From Streptomyces spectabilis (lineage in GTDB: Bacteria; Actinomycetota; Actinomycetes; Streptomycetales; Streptomycetaceae), in contig NZ_CP023690.1 in assembly GCF_008704795.1 (NCBI RefSeq), forward strand, positions 5,962,501 to 6,026,500: a stretch of DNA of 64,000 nt. Direction: 5' to 3'. Under the pieces are notes generated by a model. That model did no database searches. It saw only the letters and a program-made list of their open reading frames with translations, and had not been told where the DNA came from. Positions 61,032 through 64,000 of the stretch are shown piece by piece. How positions within the stretch are numbered: the stretch's first letter is position 1; each line of letters begins with the position of its first letter. The position numbers and the translations under genes are program-made.

Positions 61032-62323
61032 GCGGTCCGCTCCAGCCTGCTGTCCATGCCGCTGTGCAGCGCGTACGCGAGGCCCAGGGGGTTGTGCCAG
61101 GTGTCGGCGAAGTGCCGGGTCAGGGCGTGGGCTATCGCGCCCGCGGTCTCCTCGCCGGTCAGATAGCGGGTGACGAACGCCAGCGCGTACTCGGCGGCGA
61201 ACCGCTGCGGCATCTCGATCTGCGGCCCGAGCACCCCGCACGCGCCCGCCTCGAACAGGGCCCGGCCCAGATAGGCCAGATCGGCGTTGCCCGGCAGGCC
61301 CGCGTAGCAGGCGTTGAGCAGTACGAAGGGGCGGAACGGCACGCAGGAGCGCGGGGGCGGGCGGTGGGCGCGCAGCGTGTAGCCGTCGATGGCGAGCTGG
61401 TCGGACAGCTTCAGGACGAGGTACGGCGCCTCGTCGCCGGACGCGGCGAAGTGGCCGTGGCACCAGAAGTACATCAGCTGCTCGTCCAGGGACCGGTCGC
61501 GCAGGGCGCGCTCGAGCTCCTCCCGGGTGGTGCGCTCCACCAGGTCACCGCCCGCGGCCAGCGCGGCCGCGACCTCGGCGGCCCGGGTCAGGCCCGCCGC
61601 GTCCACGGCGGTGTCGTGGTTGAGGCTGACGACGGGGGCCGTGCGCGGCGGCGGATCGCGGTCGTCGGCCACGCACGCGTAGGCGTCGCCGCCGGTCTGC
61701 TCGATCTGGTGCCGATAGCCGAGGAAGCGGGCGAAGACCCCTGCCAGGGACGGGTCCTCCGGCTCCCCGGACGCGGCGGCGGGCAGACACATCATGGGCC
61801 ACGGCAGGAACAGGTCGGAGTGGAAGCGCACGCGGAGCGGCACGTCACGGCTCAGCGCGTCCGCGAGGAAGTCGCGGAACAGCTTCAGGGCCTCGTCCTC
61901 GCCGCCGAGCAGCACGTCGAACAGCAACTGCGCGCCGTACAGGGCGAGCCGGTCGAGGGCGGCGCGCAGCTCGGCCGCGGGCTCCCCGGTGAGGTCGACG
62001 CGGCTCGCGTACGGGAAGGGCGCGCCGCGCGGAAGGCCGTCCGCGCCCACCGGCCGCAGCGCCACGAACTCGTCCCTCCACACCTGCCGCAGGCGTGCCG
62101 CCACGGCCCGCACCTCGCCGGGCCGCACCCGCAGCGTCACCGTGTGCTCGGAGCCGCTGAGCGACGGCACGGCGGGCCCGTACATCCGGGCGGTCATCGG
62201 CTCGTCCTCGCGCCGCCCCTCGAAGCCGACGACGAGGTCGGGGCGGCGGATGACGCCCCGGGGCAGCCGCGTATAGCCGTGGCTGGGGTCCTGCGTGACG
62301 TGGACGGGGAGGTCGTGGGCCAT
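61028..62323 (-). CDS. CHAT-domain (caspase-like) protease
   Basis: 431 residues. The N-terminal 210 residues are helical/beta and include VPLRVRFHSDLFLPWPMMCLP, typical of the segment before CHAT domains. The CHAT domain (about 215-415) has the caspase-type dyad: His289 in YFWCHGHF and Cys339 in FVLLNACYAG, followed by the usual AYLGRALFEAGACGVLG and the C-terminal FADTWHNPLGLAYALHS. CHAT peptidases cleave partner proteins after activation, for instance bacterial gasdermins or Csx30. It lies 5 nt after the TPR gene and overlaps the hydrolase gene. Confidence 0.85.
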   Translation of the reverse strand: MAHDLPVHVTQDPSHGYTRLPRGVIRRPDLVVGFEGRREDEPMTARMYGPAVPSLSGSEHTVTLRVRPGEVRAVAARLRQVWRDEFVALRPVGADGLPRGAPFPYASRVDLTGEPAAELRAALDRLALYGAQLLFDVLLGGEDEALKLFRDFLADALSRDVPLRVRFHSDLFLPWPMMCLPAAASGEPEDPSLAGVFARFLGYRHQIEQTGGDAYACVADDRDPPPRTAPVVSLNHDTAVDAAGLTRAAEVAAALAAGGDLVERTTREELERALRDRSLDEQLMYFWCHGHFAASGDEAPYLVLKLSDQLAIDGYTLRAHRPPPRSCVPFRPFVLLNACYAGLPGNADLAYLGRALFEAGACGVLGPQIEMPQRFAAEYALAFVTRYLTGEETAGAIAHALTRHFADTWHNPLGLAYALHSGMDSRLERTA

Positions 62324-62328
62324 GGGAC

Positions 62329-64000
62329 TCAGGACCTCCGCAGGGCTTCGGGGGCGTGCCCGGAGCGGGGTCCTCCGCCGTCGCCCTCGACGACGTCGAT
62401 GTACGTCTCGACCTCCTGGAGCACGGTCGCCGTCGCCAGGTGCTCGACGGTGAAGAGCAGCCGGTGCCGGCCCGCGCGCCGGGGCGTGAACAGGAACTCG
62501 GCGGCGTCCGCCTCGCGGGGCGAGGGCCGCAGCGTCACCGCGTGCGCGGGCTCCACGTCGGCGCCGGAGAGCGGGGTGGCGCGGACGGTGAGCCAGGGGA
62601 GCGCGGCGGCGGTCCGCTCCGACCAGGGGTGCGCGGGGCCGGGCAGCACCCGCAGCGCGATCCGGGAGGCCGTCCCGGCGGTGGATCGGTCGTCGAGGAG
62701 GGTGAGCCGGACGCGCGCGTGCGTGGCGGGCGACAGGGCGGCGTGGTCGAAGTCCGCGTGGGGTTCGGGGAGGGTGAGGCGGGCGGTGAGGGGGATGCGG
62801 CCGGTCGCGACGTGGCCCGACCCCCAGGTTCCGCTCCAGAGCAGCCCGGACGGGTCGTCGATGCTCTCGAAGACGCGCAGGGCCTGGTCGTGCTTCCCGT
62901 GCGCGGCGTCCCAGAGGTTCCGCCACGGCGCGGCCTGTTCCAGGAGCGTCCACGCCGCTCCGTGGGGGCACTCAGCCCTCCGGAACTCCGACAGCGCCGA
63001 GGACAGTTTCGCGCCTGCCGCAAGCCGGTCCCTGGCGAGGGTCGTCGGCAGGGCCCCGAGACAGTGGTCGGCCCACGCCTGGCCCAGCCGGTCGGAGACG
63101 CCATGGAACCCGCGGTGCGCCCGGCCGAGCGGCGGCCCGGCCTCCTCCGGGCCGCCCGAGACCGCGCGGGCGATGCCCAGGTACAGCTCGGTCCAGGACC
63201 TGCCCCGCACGTCCCCGTTCGCGTGGTGCAGCCCGGCCGCCCGGCCCAGGGCCTCGACGGCTTCCATGACGTCGCCGCGCACCAGGGCAGCCTTGCCCAG
63301 CTCGGTCGCGGTCCAGGCCTCGCCCTGGAGGTCGCCGAGTCCGTCGAACCTGTCCCGGGCGTCCTCCAGGACCTTGCGGGCCTCCTCCACGTCGCCGCGC
63401 AGCAGCCGCAGACGGCCGTAGTGGTGCACGGCCCAGGCCTCGCCGCGCACGTCCCCGCGCACCTGGTGGGCCTCCACCGCCCGCCGGAGCAGCCGGTCCG
63501 CGCCCTTCAGCCGCCCCTGGTCGCACTGGATCGCGGCCCGCGTGTGCAGGATCCAGCCGTCCGGTGCGGTGGCGGGGGCGGGGTCGGACGCCTCGAAGGC
63601 GTCGAGCGCGCCCGAGGCGAAGGGCAGTTCGCCCAAGTAGCGCAGGGTGACGGCGATTTCCCGGACGGCGCGCGGGGCGCTGAGCCGCTCCAGGGCTTCC
63701 AGGGCCCGTTGGGGTGCGCCCGTCTCCCGGACGGCCACGGCCGCAGTGACGCACAGCGGCTTCCAGTCGCCGGTCGCGCGCCACAGGGTCTGCTTGGCCC
63801 GCAGGAGCCGGAAGAGGCCCTGCTCGGTGATCAGTTGGGGTTCCAGGCGTTCCAGGAGGTCCGCTCCCTCCGGGGCGCCGCGGTCCAGGAGCCGTACCGC
63901 CAGATCGACGTACGCGTCGACTGCGGGGCGCGGGTCCGCGGTGCCGTCGAGCACGGCCCGGGCAAGCGCCTGGTCCTTCTCCGGTCCGCCGCGCGGGCCC
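62329..64000 (-). CDS. TPR-repeat protein (5' end beyond the window)
   Basis: At least 557 residues; the frame is open to base 64000 with no convincing start, the first GTG inside being at 63954. At least four TPR-like repeats are visible (GEAWAVHHYGRLRLLRGDVEEARKVL-type units around residues 165-320), each beginning GDVRG or GDLQG. The C-terminal 130 residues form a different, beta-rich domain (LTLPEPHADFD ... RAGRHRLLFTVEHL ... VETYIDVVEGD). TPR proteins paired with CHAT proteases act as sensors or scaffolds in other systems. It is the upstream gene of the CHAT-hydrolase operon. Confidence 0.8.
   Translation of the reverse strand, partial: GPRGGPEKDQALARAVLDGTADPRPAVDAYVDLAVRLLDRGAPEGADLLERLEPQLITEQGLFRLLRAKQTLWRATGDWKPLCVTAAVAVRETGAPQRALEALERLSAPRAVREIAVTLRYLGELPFASGALDAFEASDPAPATAPDGWILHTRAAIQCDQGRLKGADRLLRRAVEAHQVRGDVRGEAWAVHHYGRLRLLRGDVEEARKVLEDARDRFDGLGDLQGEAWTATELGKAALVRGDVMEAVEALGRAAGLHHANGDVRGRSWTELYLGIARAVSGGPEEAGPPLGRAHRGFHGVSDRLGQAWADHCLGALPTTLARDRLAAGAKLSSALSEFRRAECPHGAAWTLLEQAAPWRNLWDAAHGKHDQALRVFESIDDPSGLLWSGTWGSGHVATGRIPLTARLTLPEPHADFDHAALSPATHARVRLTLLDDRSTAGTASRIALRVLPGPAHPWSERTAAALPWLTVRATPLSGADVEPAHAVTLRPSPREADAAEFLFTPRRAGRHRLLFTVEHLATATVLQEVETYIDVVEGDGGGPRSGHAPEALRRS

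Overview
The window is chromosomal DNA from a high-GC actinomycete, almost certainly a Streptomyces. Coding regions have G/C-rich third positions, GTG and TTG starts are frequent, and Streptomyces hallmarks are present: the AfsQ1/AfsQ2/SigQ locus, mycothiol amidase Mca, acyl-CoA carboxylase AccA/PccB/AccE, a secreted chitinase, a LAxTG-type surface protein and c-di-GMP/cAMP enzymes. The gene order matches, from memory, the conserved core region around SCO4901-SCO4968 of S. coelicolor. I see no rRNA, tRNA, CRISPR array, prophage or insertion sequence.

Layout. (1) 1-8.5 kb: a partial alpha/beta hydrolase, adenosine deaminase, then the afsQ1-afsQ2-lipoprotein operon divergent from sigQ, flanked on both sides by small secreted proteins of similar build. 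(2) 8.5-19.3 kb: deoxyribose-phosphate aldolase with two aldehyde dehydrogenase-type genes, a modular GH18 chitinase, a PIG-V-like mannosyltransferase, and a purine nucleoside phosphorylase/phosphosugar mutase operon. An identical 12-bp palindrome lies before add, deoC and the phosphorylase gene, so these three units look like one nucleoside-salvage regulon. (3) 19.4-33 kb: gamma-glutamylcyclotransferase, LpdA-like flavoprotein, DeoR and TetR regulators, acyl-CoA carboxylase subunits, Maf, a tiny membrane protein, an FG-GAP propeller protein, biotin ligase (with an apparent frameshift) and adenylate cyclase. (4) 33-44 kb: enoyl-CoA hydratase, GAF-GGDEF protein, histidine ammonia-lyase facing an amino acid permease, a small sortase-type substrate, an L,D-transpeptidase and a 1121-residue subtilase. 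(5) 44-60 kb: an HxlR regulator coupled to a monooxygenase-globin fusion, an MmyB-type regulator divergent from an alcohol dehydrogenase, MsrA, cystathionine gamma-synthase, a sigma-like gene with a small membrane partner, threonine ammonia-lyase with its MarR neighbour, a DrrAB-type ABC exporter, GreA, DUF4307 and Mca.

(6) The right edge (60-64 kb) departs from housekeeping content. A TPR protein, a CHAT-domain caspase-like protease and an alpha/beta hydrolase are packed into one minus-strand operon (5-nt gap, then a GTGA overlap). This is the best candidate for an undescribed system: a plausible sensor-protease-effector module. It runs past the end of the window.

Most transcription units end in long GC-rich hairpins, often shared between convergent genes, and several palindromic operators can be read directly in the intergenic DNA. 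Dispersed palindromic repeats with a CCTCAAACGCCGG core occur at three loci.
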